Shown here in pieces: positions 33,290-45,836 of a stretch of DNA of 64,000 nucleotides (position 1 is the first letter of the stretch; every line of letters starts with the position of its first letter). The notes beneath the pieces were generated by a model. That model saw only the letters and a list, made by a program, of their open reading frames with translations. It did not search any database and was not told where the DNA came from. The position numbers and the translations under genes are program-made. The DNA comes from Poronia punctata (taxonomy: Eukaryota; Ascomycota; Sordariomycetes; Xylariales; Xylariaceae). The stretch spans positions 206,313 to 270,312 of the forward strand of contig MU401482.1 in the NCBI GenBank assembly GCA_022579005.1, read 5' to 3'.

Positions 33290-34958
33290 ATGGCTTCATC
33301 TGTTGGGCCGGCAACCCTTCACGACTCACTGGCGGGCGAGATGTATGATCCGGACGAGGTGTTGCCGCGGAATAGCCCCTTGTTGAAGCCCCGGGTGGTC
33401 AAACTCGACCCCTCCGTTTCTCCGCCATCGGTCCCTATTCCTATAGTCAGTCACTCACCCCGAATTGGCGGGAAGTCTTCTAATCGTCGGCGCAAGATTG
33501 ACCCTACTCAGGGGGATGTCGTGCTTCTGCAGTGTATGGATGATGGACGCCACCCCGAAATTTCTCAGCAAGCAGGATTCAGTGCACTTGATCCATCCAA
33601 CTCGGAGGATGACTATCAAAGTGGGAGTGACTCGGAGGGAGTGATGACGGACGAGTCGGAAGACGAAGACGGTGTCCGGAGCAATGACATGTCTCCAATT
33701 CCACAGCTATCGCGGTACACAGAAAGCCGGGCGGGCGTATCGGCACCGAGGCCAGAATCAGTCGACCTCAAATCTCTAGCGTCGAGTGCCCTTGCGGCTG
33801 TTGCTAAATCGACTGATGGTGAGGGTTTCCGCGGTGGGAAACACGAGACAGAGCTACCGCGAAGGGGGAGTCTAACAGACAGTTCGATAAACTCGGCAGC
33901 GATGAATAGAGGGAGGGTGATGTCGATGCCGAGCGTGCAAAGGCCGGTACTTGCGCCACCACCAATGTCTCCGTATCCTCTTCATGGCTCCCCGGAGATC
34001 TTCTCCCCCCAACAACAGCAAACGGCGAACCAGGTCTTGATGCATCCGAATAATGTGAGGTCACCGACAAACCCGAGTGCTGGGAGCCACGGCGAACTGG
34101 CGCCCATCCACATAGCCTCCCCAAGGTCTGATTCGTCCAGTCACGAGGCCCTCCCGTCGATCCGGACGCAACTTTATGAACAGCTTCATGGCTCACCCAA
34201 GGATCTCGCCGTGCGCTCAGGTCCTCAGTTTCCCCAGTCCCCACCGACAGGGCCGTCACGTCTAGGCTCCATATCGGGAAATCACGCTTCTTCCCCAGTC
34301 TCGCCAAATGAAACCTACCGCAATACCATGCCATCACCCGCTACCACTTTACATACAATGAGTCCTTATTCCTCCAAGAACTTGGGCGGTGGCCATTCTC
34401 AATACTCTCTAGTCTCGGACTACGGAAAACTTGAGCTGAGCTCGATAAACCAAGTTCTGACCCCGCCGACGGACCGTATTGCGGACAGGATGAGCATCGA
34501 TAACGTCACGAACCCTCAGGTCGGGCTGTTTGTATGCACGCATCAGGGCTGCAATGCGCAGCCCTTCCAGACGCAGTATTTGCTAAATTCACACGCAAAC
34601 GTACACTCGTCGGCTCGGCCGCATTATTGTCCGGTGAAAGGGTGTCCTCGGAGCGAGGGTGGCAAAGGGTTCAAGCGCAAAAACGAGATGATCCGTCATG
34701 GTCTTGTGCATGATTCGCCTGGGTATGTGTGTCCGTTTTGCCCAGAACGAGAGCACAAATACCCCCGTCCAGACAATCTCCAGAGGTATTTGGTTCTCCT
34801 TGCCCCTCCCACGTCCGAGTTGCGTCTTCTAACAGGGATGGAGGCATGTCCGTGTCCACCATACCGATAAGGATAAAGATGACCCGTTATTGCGCGATGT
34901 TCTCTCACAGCGCCCCGACGGCCCCAACCGCGGGCGGAGACGTCGAGGTGTATCGTAA
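33290..34958 (+). CDS. C2H2 zinc-finger transcription factor
   Basis: Two exons, 33290-34785 and 34844-34958 (58-nt intron with TCTAAC branch site near 34828), 536 residues. Three C-terminal C2H2 fingers are visible. Finger 1 uses C416, C421, H435 and H439. Finger 2 uses C447, C452, H470 and H474, including GKGFKRKNEMIRHGLVH. Finger 3 uses C481, C484, H500 and H504; its second half comes from exon 2 and is essential. The tail is basic (GPNRGRRRRG). The first ~410 residues are Ser/Pro-rich and disordered, with an acidic stretch (SEDDYQSGSDSEGVMTDESE) that may activate transcription. It is a nuclear DNA-binding regulator; I do not recognise a named orthologue. It is not PacC, whose fingers are N-terminal. 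Long gene-free DNA and upstream ORFs precede it, typical of a tightly regulated developmental gene. Confidence 0.9.
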
Positions 34959-36036
34959 AAGATACCTTGTCCCTTTTTGCGATTTCGGACTGGCTCGGAC
35001 TAATAGTGGAGGAACACCTCGACACAAACTGGTAAAACCGGACTTTTCACCACCCCAACTGCAAAATCTGTACATACGAGGAACGAGCGATGTCTGGTCG
35101 GGTTTATTTGCATTTCGGTATGAATTGTGGGATGTTTACCTGGCCGAGTGCGTAACGGGTCTGGAGTAAACGGCGTTTTCGGGTACAGAGCGATATCATG
35201 GTAGAAGGCATGTTACCGCATTTGACTGCTAGCCATGACCTTTATTTCCAATTAGCTCTACATATTGGTTTCTTTTCATTTCTAGCAATGGGCGGATCAA
35301 ATTACTCCCTAATGTTGGAGGGGGAGCTGTGGTGGTTCCGCCTTGACAGCAATGACGACTATTATGAACGTGGCGAGGAGAAATACTGACAGGCGAGCAA
35401 GGAAGAGGCTATCATCAGGCCCAGGTACGAGGGATGAGAGACGACACCGTGTTCCGCTCCCCTTCCCGTCTCTGCAGGGGTGAAGGCAGTTTCCGAGCAG
35501 CATTAGACACTCAAATTCTTCCCGGGCATACGGCACGGAGTATACATAACTTCTCGGATAGAGAACATTTCTGGGTGGCTTTGGTTTGGGCGCGGGTTCT
35601 AAGCAAGAAGTCATACGTTAAACATCTCTGTTGTTGGTAAAAAGGGATGACTGACGACTTTGGATCGCGGTAGGACGAGTCCGAAACGATGTACTCCAAG
35701 TGAGTGTTATCAAATTTGTCGTCATAATAGATAGCGTGTGCGCTTTTGGGGGTTTATTCTCGGTTGGAAATATTCTACACTACCTACCTACGTGATATGT
35801 ACATGCTAGCACATAACCAGGTGTTATACATATATATACATACATATGACGGGCCCCGAATTCTGTCACATCATATGAACCACCATAAAAGGGGTCACTT
35901 ATTTAAATAGACCCCTAACCAAATGAAACAAGCGTTTCTTTGACGCTTTACATTGGTAGATGAAATATGAAGTTTTATAAATAGGAGACATTTTTACGAT
36001 ATACCTACCCCTCAGTACTCCTTTTTGCCCAGATTT
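34959..36036. other. convergent intergenic region
   Basis: 3' flanks of the C2H2 factor (+) and the calpain gene (-). ORFs here are unsupported. Short TATATACATACATA-type repeats occur near 35829-35846. Confidence 0.5.
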
Positions 36037-38744
36037 TTACTCGTTCACAGCCTCCCAAGGTCCTGTATGCACATGTCCATCGCTATATATCTCAACCTGT
36101 AGTCCATCTTCATCGGGCGATGAGCTTCCCATCTGCTCAACCACGAGCCACAAGCCTTGCGACCGCGAGGTCACGGGGTCTACGTCACACTCGGCGGTTC
36201 GCAGCCCGAGCCCGACTTCATGGAAGTCGCCGTGTCCTGTCGCGGCGAGAACTTGTCTATGCGGACCCCGGCCTCTCTCCAGAGTGGCGCGGATGGTCCG
36301 ATGTGAGCGTGGAGTTATCGTGCCGGCTAGGCTCGACGAGCGGCTCGTGCCTGGTCCTGATCGGATTTGGGTATTACTTCCCCTCCTCACGACGATGCTC
36401 AGACGAGCCAGCCTACTCACGGAAACCGGCGCCCTCTTCTTGCTCGCGCCGGCGCGGAATGCGAGCATCGGTAGCTCGCTGCGGAGTTGACCGGCTGCGT
36501 CGGCAGGTACGGGATCGACGACACATGGCGTGTTGGACCCGATGCGCAGGGTGAAATCGGCTATCTGGCCCGGCTCAAAGGTCGAGCAGACGATGGTGTA
36601 TGTCCCGGCGTAGACGTGGGCAGCCGAGGCAAGGGCGCAACCGCGGCGGTAGTCACCTGACGTGGTGACGAGATCACGCACCGCTACTGAGCTGACGCGT
36701 CGACCTTCGGCCCAGACAAGGTCGATGTGGACAGGGATGTCTTCTTTGGCGGTCGACAGTAAGATGGAAAGGGGGCCATCGAGCGGGAGTTTGATGCTAA
36801 ATTGCGGATTGGTGAAGTAGTTGGGCGAGATGGAATTGCCACCGCATGTCCTATGGGTCCATTTGCCTTTGAGCTCAGAGTACTGTTTCAGCGCATGCTG
36901 TGCGGGGGCGACGTTTAGAGTTGTGCGCGAGAAGAACGACAGGGTAAATGCATAAGATTGCAATGGTAAGTCCTGGGTGGCAACCACAATCGTGTACTTG
37001 ACCCCCTTTTTGGCCTCGAACGGGGCCAGAGTCTGAGGAGAATCCACAAAGGGACCGCGGTAGATGGACTTGTCGCTAAGCTGGACGCGGTGACCGTTGT
37101 TATTATCGAATATATATATGCTCATGAATCCCAAAGACTCTGCCGTGGTGGACGTGCTCGTTCTTGGTTTCCGGGCGATCTCTAATTCTTCGTCTTGAAA
37201 GTGGCGGCTCAACAAGATCCAAGTGTGATCATCGCTCTCAGCCGTCATGGAATACTGCGGGTGGTGCGCGAAGGAGCCAACCATATTGCGGTCGGCAAGT
37301 TGCCACCGGAAATGGTGGTCCTGACGTTGGGTGAACAAGCTCGGATTCCAATTCAGATACAGCGATTCGAAATTCTGCGTCACGTCGTCGAAACTGATCC
37401 AGAAGGTGCCTGGCCTCAGCTTGACAGGATGTTCATCCGGATGGTCCGGCGGCTTAAATGTTGCCGATCCAACACCTTTCCAGACGAGTCCGTCGCACCA
37501 GGGATTCTTGACGAGGAGTCTCCGTTCCCCAACGGACTCGGACATGTCCAGCACAGCGTAGTCGTGCTCGCCTACCAATCCCAACGTCTCTTCCTCGTCA
37601 GGCGAAAGGTGTCCCGTGCCAAGAGTGATCACGACATCGCCAAAATCGTAGGCCCTTTTAACCCGTCGCCAGGTGGCATTCCAATCCACATCGTCACTTT
37701 GTAGGAAGATCTGCTGAGGTATCCAGCCCGTCAGGATGCTCAGGTCAGTACTGGAATTACTACCGGGGAAGTCGTACCCCCCTCGGATTTTGAGATATGC
37801 CTTTTCGATCAACGCGGGCCAGACGAGATTGGGGTGCTGGCGATCGACAACGTATAGGGTTCGATCGTTGGATGAAGCTGGTAAGCGGTCGTCTATAACG
37901 ACTCTCCGAAAGCAGCCGTTGAAAAACATGCGAAAAACATAGCGGCCATTTGCGGATATCTCCGGTTGGCCCTTCTCGGGGTTGACTGGGAACATCAATG
38001 CCGGAAGAAGAGAGGTGGGGCCCGGGAGGAGGTGCTTCATGCTGGCACACAAACTGGCTACCACTGAGCAATCAGTCGTTACGTCTTGTACTAGGTCGGG
38101 GTCATGATGGTCCGGCCCTTCCAGAGACAGGCTTTCCAAGGCACCGTCTATCCCAGACGCCGTTGTCAGCTCAGCAGGCCGTCTCCATCCGGCGAATATA
38201 GCCTTCTGTGTAGGAGATAAGGTAAAGGGGGAGGGGTCGCTATAAGCGATCAGCCGATGAGGATTCCAACGGGGTAGTATAGGCCGGGTCGACATTGAAA
38301 GTCTTACACATATATCTCGCCCTCAAAAAAAGACGGGTCGGGATCGGCTTCCCAAGGCGGAAAGGTGTTTCCATGTAGACGAGAATTGCGGTATAAGATG
38401 GTCTTCTCGCTCGTGGGGATTTCACGGACTTGTCGTGGTAGCTTCAGCCTTTTTTCCACATCGCTGACACTCTCCCTTGCAGGACCGGGCCGCTTGAGGC
38501 TCTCGGCTCTTCTGATGAGCTCCTCACACTTCTTGCTCAGACGTTTCTTGTCCGACGGATTAGAAGCCTGCTTCATAGCTTCCATGTAGCATTCTGCCGC
38601 CGCTATAATATGGTTCAGTGCTTCCTTGCCGGAGCAAGACAGCGCTAGGCTTTCATGCTCCTAGAGAATGAGAAATGATGTTAATGGGCGGCACAGAGGC
38701 GCAACGAACCAAGTGTGGATATCCACCTTTGCTTTTGCCTCCAT
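36037..38744 (-). CDS. palB: calpain-like protease PalB/Rim13
   Basis: Three exons, right to left: 38744-38727, 38660-38308 and 38239-36037, giving 857 residues, the usual PalB length; introns are 66 and 68 nt. The 18-nt first exon encodes MEAKAK and completes an N-terminal MIT domain (about residues 1-75), which binds ESCRT-III. The protease core follows, with catalytic Cys181 (TTDCSVVASL), His349 (GEHDYAVLDM) and Asn369 (VKNPW), all retained. C-terminal beta-sandwich-like domains complete it. PalB is the signalling protease of the ambient-pH (Pal/Rim) pathway; on endosomal ESCRT platforms it cleaves the transcription factor PacC/Rim101 at alkaline pH. The second join (GEIYV-DPSPFTLSP) was chosen because it keeps frame and uses a GTAAGA donor. 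The first donor, GTGGAT, is non-optimal, so the first exon is slightly less certain. Confidence 0.92.
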
Positions 38745-40301
38745 AATGGGAATTTATCTAATGAACCCCACAGGTGACAGGTAGGCTTCATCTAGCAAAC
38801 GACCAGAATAGATTATCCCCGTAGATAGACTGGCGATTCTGCGGCTCGGATAAGGGTACTACTGAGATCGACAGTAGTAAACTGATTTGTTCATACATTG
38901 GGGTGAATATGGCTTGTCCTGGGGCTTTAGCATCCAAGCTGCCGTAGCGCTGAGTCCTGATCGACTATGAAGTGACTCTTGTGATCGTGATAGCTGCGAA
39001 ACCAATCGCAAAGCGCAATAGGACGGATGGCTTATTAGTTATACGTAGTATATTCTAGCCATGATGATTGGGAGAGGGTATCTGAGATCTCTCTTTGGCT
39101 GCGGATTTGATATTTTTTGTACAAGTAAGTATGGTACCTAGACAGCGGTCGTAGTTGACGGGCAGACGCAGCTCACGGGAGTTTAACTGCCAAGTGCCAT
39201 TAACCTACATGACCTAGGACGATTTTTGCTCGTAGGTGATAGGTACCTGATAAGAGTACATGGAAAGTAGGTACCTACATGTGGTAGCCTGGTAAGTATT
39301 TACTTTGACATACCTAACATCACAAGTGAGCAAGTACCGCGAGCATATCTACTGAGTACTGTGTACATACAAAAAACATAGCTATCTACATGTAGATTCA
39401 AGCTTACATGAAACTACGAAGAGCACAGCTTAAACGTTTCTCGAGGGAAAGGCAGGTAGGTGTCCATTACAACTACGAGTGCGTACACGTACTCGTAGTC
39501 GGTGCAACTCAAACTATCGATGTTGAGACTGTTGTCCATATCGTGGTAACCTACTCGTACCACCCTACCTAATCTCCATGTAGGTTAGGTTAGTGAACTG
39601 TTGAAGCTGCCCGTCAGACTTGCAACTTGAAGGCACGGACCACTCAGAGGGCGGTTTGGTATGCGGTTCATCTAACCGAATGTAGATAAATTTGGCATTT
39701 TTCAGGATGGCAACAGTTGAAAATTACCCGCTAGTCTAGTCTACCTTGTCTGCTAGTGGCCTCTCGTACTTGTAGGGTGGGACTATCTACTGTACTGGCA
39801 GTTAAAGCAATGACGGTGCCGATGGAATTGGCCGAGGTTCAAAGTAATGATTTCACAGGCTCGTTCGGTCGGATGCGCCTACTTTTAGCAGCACTTTAAC
39901 CCGCCGAGTCGGCTATCCCGACTTCAAATCCTCATAATGCCATCATTCTTCGCTGCGACAGACACCGAGAGACAATACTGTTTCTTGGATAATATAACTT
40001 TTCCCGACATCAATTATTCTTTGTAGGGAATTGTGCTTGTTTTTTGCAATTATCACGAGCGATCTCGAGTGTAGCGGTTGCAGCTGATAGCTGCTGAGGT
40101 GCGGCCCATCACGATACCGGTTAAAGTGCTTGGTCTCCGTTTCGAAGAGCCGGAATCGCGCGAGCTCAACTTGGAAGCACCGTCAACTTGCCCATTGCCG
40201 GGCCGCATAAGCATCCGCCTATATCAGCATCGAGAGAGACGTCCTATCTACGAAGTAATAAACGAGACGCTACCCAACAAGAAAATACCCCCTCGTCGAA
40301 T
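38745..40301. other. divergent intergenic region between palB and ant1
   Basis: Shared 5' region of two divergent genes. Rich in AGGTACCTAC-type strings (for example 39242-39279) and ACGAGT/ACTCGT strings (39476-39560). No gene or RNA recognised. Confidence 0.5.
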
Positions 40302-41534
40302 ATGGGTGTCCAGTCAAAACCCGCCCCTCTTCCACCATGGGGCGCTGCTGTAGCTGGAGCTACCGGTGCCGTCTTAGCCAATGCCCTTGTGTATCCTTTG
40401 GATATGTAAGTTGTCTCCGCCTTGAGTGCAACTGGTGGTCTCCGCTGCCATACACGTCCAAGATGCGACTATCTACTTGTGCTGCGCAACCGTTGGCTGA
40501 CTACCAAGTTCTGCGACAGAGTAAAGACCCGCATGCAAGTCCAAGTCAAGCGCAAGCCAGGAGAATTACAAGTTGGCTCGGAACCACATTACACTTCAAC
40601 CTGGGATGCGATTAATAAGATGGTAGCGGAGGAAGGCATCGAGGGTCTCTACGCCGGCATCCATGGTGCGCTCATCGGAGTGGCGTCGACGAATTTTGCT
40701 TATTTCTACTGGTATTCGTTCGTGCGGGATCTCTATTTCAAGTCGCAGAAAGTCCCCGCGCCACCATCGACAGCGACCGAGTTAGTCCTTGGTGCCATTG
40801 CCGGTGCTGTTGCGCAGATATTCACAATTCCCGTTGCCGTGGTAACGACGAGACAACAAACTCAGAGCAAGGCAGAGAGGAAAGGCCTGATAGAAACAGC
40901 TCGTGAAATTGCCAGCAGCGAGGACGGCGTTACCGGGCTATGGAGAGGACTGAAAGCTAGTCTAGTGTTGGTGGTCAACCCTGCCATCACATACGGAGCA
41001 TATGAGCGCTTAAAGACGGCCATGTTTCCGGGGAAGAATCGGTTGACCGCTGGAGAGGCATTTCGTGAGTTTATTACTGCAACATACGTGGAAGCTTTGC
41101 GCTAATCTCTGTCGCCGTAGTACTCGGTGCCATGTCCAAGGCTTTAGCTACCATTGTGACCCAGCCCCTTATTGTTGCAAAGGTCGGTCTCCAGTCTAAG
41201 CCTCCGCCGCAACGCCAGGGTAAGCCCTTCAAAGGCTTTATCGAAGTGATGCAGTTTATCATTCAGCATGAAGGCGTTCTTGGCCTCTTCAAGGGCATCG
41301 GACCCCAGATCTTGAAAGGTTTACTTGTACAGGGAATTCTTATGATGACGAAAGAGAGGTTAGTGCCGTCCGATATCAGTATACCCGTTCTGTTGCTAAT
41401 TTGTGTTTTCTAGGATGGAACTCGCCTTCGTTCTATTATTCCGATACATCCGTAAACTTCGTTCTGAACAACTAGCCAAGGCAGTTGAGCTAGCGGCCAA
41501 GGCGAAAACTTCTCTGCCACTTGCTACTAAATAA
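40302..41534 (+). CDS. ant1: peroxisomal adenine nucleotide carrier (Ant1/Pmp47 type)
   Basis: Four exons: 40302-40405, 40520-41064, 41121-41358 and 41414-41534, 335 residues; introns are 114, 56 and 55 nt. It belongs to the mitochondrial carrier family, with six membrane helices in three repeats. The first repeat carries the signature PLDIVKTR, restored across intron 1. The second and third have degenerate versions (PVAVVTTRQQ and PLIVAKVGLQ), as in peroxisomal Pmp47/Ant1. The N-terminus MGVQSKPAPLPPWGAAVAGA and the block IGVASTNFAYFYWYSFVRDL also point to that subgroup. It imports ATP into peroxisomes in exchange for AMP, feeding acyl-CoA synthetases for beta-oxidation. The C-terminal tail is Lys/Ala-rich. 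A mitochondrial folate/FAD-type carrier is the main alternative. Confidence 0.9.
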
Positions 41535-42350
41535 CAGACTACTGGAATAGACAGGCATCGGCATATGCATAGTCTAAGTATGTCGGGACGATATAGGAAG
41601 ATGTACATACCTACATTTGTACTGGCCAAGTACTGCCTGCGAGCGGACGCTCAGGTTATTTGGCACTCACCTGTACCTACAGGTTTTGCGTTTTTGGATT
41701 AGACAAGGGGTCTTACGTTTCCCTATAGATGTAGAGCAAGCCATCTTGTAAAGACGAAGGCACCAGCGAGGAGGTATTAATATTATGCGATTCGCGCCTC
41801 ATATGCTTCTGTTACTAGGTACTTAGTGATGGTAACCCACGCACAAGAAGCACTGCTTATATCCTTATAAATCGAGTTCGTGCTATTTTTTAGATTTGGA
41901 AATTTAATTTGCACGTAGCTTCAAAGTGCCCGCCTTACGTTTAAATACGTGATCGAGTCGGTGTATTTATATGTTACTTAAACAAGTAAGGATGACATGG
42001 ACGGTGGCCACTGGCCACTGGCCACTGACCAGAATGTACCTATCCCGCTCACCAAGAACGAGGTGGCAAGTGGCTGACAGCTGAATTCCGTAGGAGGAGG
42101 GGCCTTCCCGCGGGACAAGTGGACTTGATAGAGAGGTACCTTCCGTACATCTTGTAGGTAAGAGGTACCTAGGTTACTGCCCCACGTCTACGAGTAGCTT
42201 TTTGGCTACGCTTACCACTTTCGCTTATTTTTGCACCCACAATCGGGATTACCACACCAGCAAAAGCATTTGGGAGGCTCTTCTCATCAACAACACCGAC
42301 AACCGCGAAAATCCCTTTTTCACCAAGACAACAGCCTCACAACCGTTGCA
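41535..42350. other. intergenic region with GGCCACT repeat
   Basis: Promoter side of the L29 gene. A 7-bp repeat, ggccact, occurs three to four times at about 42005-42028. A short C-rich stretch lies just before the L29 start. No gene recognised. Confidence 0.5.
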
Positions 42351-42796
42351 ATGGCGAGTACGTATTTTGCGCACTAATTAATGCCTTTAAGGACATCTCT
42401 CTGACGAAGATATAGAATCCAAGAACTCGTCCCAGCACAACCAGTCGAAGAAGGCTCACCGCAACGGGTATGTCCTTGTCGAATCCCTTACCGAATAACC
42501 GACGACGGCCATCATGTTTCCCTCTGGGATAGTGTTATCCGTCAGGACGCAACTCCGGCTGACATGCCTGTACCACAGTATTAAGAAGCCCAAGACGGAC
42601 CGATACCCCTCGCTGAAGGGTACCGACCCCAAGTTCCGACGCAACCACAGATATGCTCTGCACGGAACAATGCGCGCCCTAGTACGTAACTATATACACT
42701 CGAACTGGACCGGCCTCCTCGATGGTTGAGATATAAGAAATGCGACTAACAGCTATACAGAAAGAGCTGAAGGAGGGCAAGCGGGAGACGGTTTAA
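42351..42796 (+). CDS. rpl29: 60S ribosomal protein L29 (eL29)
   Basis: Four exons: 42351-42357, 42416-42467, 42579-42681 and 42761-42796, 65 residues; introns are 58, 111 and 79 nt. The first exon is only 7 nt (ATG GCG A), a common arrangement in fungal ribosomal protein genes. The protein is small and very basic, with the eL29 N-terminal core KNSSQHNQSKKAHRNGIKKP and the block KFRRNHRYALHGTMRAL followed by KELKEGKRETV. eL29 sits on the large subunit near the tRNA exit region. The coding length (198 nt) is far shorter than the intron total (248 nt), which is why the gene is easily missed as an open frame. Confidence 0.95.
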
Positions 42797-45700
42797 ATCA
42801 ATCAATCAAAGTGAATCAGGGTTTCGATGTTCTGGGTGGGCAATAGGGCACGTTCGGAAAATGTGCGGACATGATCATGGAGTCAACGGTCTTGCATTGC
42901 TGTCTATTTTCCAGACAAGCTTTTATGGACAACATGAACGACTTGTGTAGCCAAAATGAAGCTACCATCACCAGCCATTTCGCTTTAGCCACCTGTTACG
43001 TGATGTTTCCCAGCTCTAGGTTTCTACAAGAAGCTCTTCCTGGCCTTCCCACCCATTCCCGCCCTGGATAACCCTGGGGAAAAAAGGCATTAGTGTGTAC
43101 AGCACCGGGCTTCTCTCCATGCCCATCTGCTGAAGGATTTCTTCTCGTGCCGATATTAAAACTTGACCATCTATTACCAAACACCCACGCTTCCTTTCAC
43201 CTCCAAGGCCCGGGTGCATGGAGATTGGACTACATTTACATGCTGGTTTTGGTTAATCTAATTTAGATGAACGCATCGTCCCCCTCTACTCGTCAGTTGG
43301 GGGCTGAAGTTGAAGCTACTTTCGCGACTGGTTGCTTCCTCTTTCCCATCTCACTCCTTGTATTGTGTGTTTGGGATTTTTCGTATCTCATCCTGGATGC
43401 CTACGGCAGGTTTCGAAAACGACTAAACTGAGTACAGAGGTGTATGCCGACAGCGATGCACTCGTCGTACTACGTTGGATACCCGATACATAACATTCGA
43501 GAGAGTGCCTGTATTGCTGTAGACGGGTGGCATCTCTATGGGCCACTCCCGGCATCCTGGGTCATATACCGCCCTCCTGCGATTTTTAGTTCTGTTTCCG
43601 GCATATATAACCGTACTTGGTAGGCCATATAACCATGTGCCCCTACAGGAGTACTTTTGGCATTACACAAACGACACCAAACCTGCTGAGGTTTCGTATT
43701 TTGCTCATGTGGGAAGTATTTCGGCCAGGGGAACTTATTGGCTTACAGGTAAGCCTTGTCAAGTTAATTTCTGTAGCAACATCGTCTGGATATTTAAATA
43801 CTATAATTTGAAATGAGATGTCGTTACAAGATCGCCTAGCCCGCCGTCTTGGTTCCCACCAATGATCATTACCGTGCGGATGATACCTGTTATGACAGAA
43901 TCGTCGCTTTGTAGCTTGTGACAGATGCTGTGGAATCCCGTATATAAATGTTGAACTAAACTTGGAGGGAGACAATGTATTCTGCCTTTTATTTCAGCGC
44001 TAGGCCAAAGAACGTCGAATTATGCTACAATGTACATTGCTTTACGTGTCTTCTTTTTGTATTCTTGGCCGACTATTTTCCTTTATTAGCATTTGCTCCT
44101 CAACCCTGCCCTTGTTGTTCAAACCGTGCTGGAATTATACTCGTAATGTGACCAAGACATTTGTGCGTACCTGTTACACTACCTATCGGTGTACATGGTG
44201 AATCTACATATGAAGAAGTGTGTACTCGTATACTAGCTAACCTAGTCCTGCCAAATCTCAAATGTAAAAATAGACTCCCTAGCCAATACTTTAAGTCTTT
44301 AAATCCTCTAGTCTACGTTACTCAGGCCTTCACCTACTTTTGGGTGTTCACTGTTGGGTAATATTCCTATACGACAGCTAGAACTCATAAAGGTATTCCA
44401 GGCCTCTTTGTAAGCTTCAGTTCAAGGGAGTAACCCACCAATGACAGGGTCCTCCCAGGAAAAGATCGGCTGCTGTCCCACATCTTTCTTCAGTCTTAGC
44501 GAACTAGCCAGCCTTTGTCCTTGGTCGAGTGCCTACTGAATCCAACACCGCAACGCTCTCTTTACCCTTCTTCCATCAGCTGGCCAACCTATCTATCTTA
44601 GCCTTTCCTCTTCTTCCTTCCAGACCACTGGTTTTAGGTCTGTGTAAAACTTCGCATTCTGAATTCCTGACTTCTTGTTGCCTCCCATCCTGGAATCGTG
44701 TTCTCTCGCTCCCATCCTCAGACGCCTCTCGAGTTTCAGGTATCTGCTGCCGTGCTCTGGAGCCAAAATCGAAGCAGGAACGGACTGGTCTGTTGGGCAT
44801 TTGATTCTTTTAAAACTTTTGGGTATGTTTGTGTTTTTTCTTCCTTGATTGCCATTTATATGTCCTGTCTCGCGTACGGACCATTGGTTTTATCCCCGAC
44901 AGTATCCTAAAAGAGTTCTCCCGGCCCCTCTTGTCACCCAAATTCATATATCCCTGTTCAACATACCGGAAACGTCACAAGCAACGAACCTCGGGAAATG
45001 CTTGGGCGCCTCCCTCATTCCATAGCCTTCCGTTTCCTTTTCATTACAGTTTTTCCAGACACGTGGTTCCTCATGTAAGGCGACTTTAACGAGTCACGAG
45101 CTTTACGGCTCGTGTTACAACAAACTGAGCTGTCTCTCGTTTATCTTGCTGTGGTCACACCCAAAGGTGGAAACAAGAAGATATTCTTGCTAACTTCTTC
45201 TCGTTCTCAGCTACGAATTATCTAATACCCCGTTGACGATAATACATCCGTTTCAACCTGCCTCCTCTTCTCGACAACTCCTTTGAGGTCAGCAGGTCAC
45301 TGCAGGAGTTCTCGACCCCCGTCCTATTCAGCCATCAACTTTGTCATTCTCGTGGCTCCACGAAGCGAGCTCGAGATACCCACCGAAGCTCTTATTTATC
45401 TAAAAATTAGCGTTGATCCGAACCAAGCTTTGTTTCCCGAGCCCGGAAAGTTCTACGTGAAGTAGTCTGGCGCGTTCTACAGTTGGAAGCTTTAATCTAT
45501 CATAATTTCGATTAGCTCGGCACCCAAGACATTCCGACGGCGAGTGTTACGCACATCGAAGCTTGGCCCGGGGTCATTTTCTTGGTGACATTTGGGGAAA
45601 TCGTTGTCGCCCGGTAACACACGGGCTGACTGACAGTGACGCCGAAGCTTTTCAGTTGAGGCTCGACCTATAGAGTCATCAATTAAAAAAAAATTGCCGG

Positions 45701-45836
45701 CGGTACCTACGTCATTCGCTTGGACTTTCGAAGTAGGAGATCATAGGCCACTGTCCCGAACGGGCTCCATCATCGCTTAATCCACTATATCTGCGTTCCG
45801 GCGCAACATTTTCAGGTATCACCACCGAGGTCCACG
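42797..45836. other. 3.0-kb intergenic region upstream of vts1
   Basis: No gene recognised. ORFs such as 44529-44804 and 45283-45465 have no family features. The last 1.3 kb is pyrimidine-rich and may be leader or promoter of vts1. A palindromic-looking ACGAGC/GCTCGT pair lies near 45093-45113. Confidence 0.45.

Noticed and set aside
33290..34958. Identification of the C2H2 factor as PacC, the PalB substrate, because palB is next door
   Set aside because: PacC has its three fingers near the N-terminus and a conserved processing region behind them. Here the fingers are at the C-terminus and the sequence around them differs.
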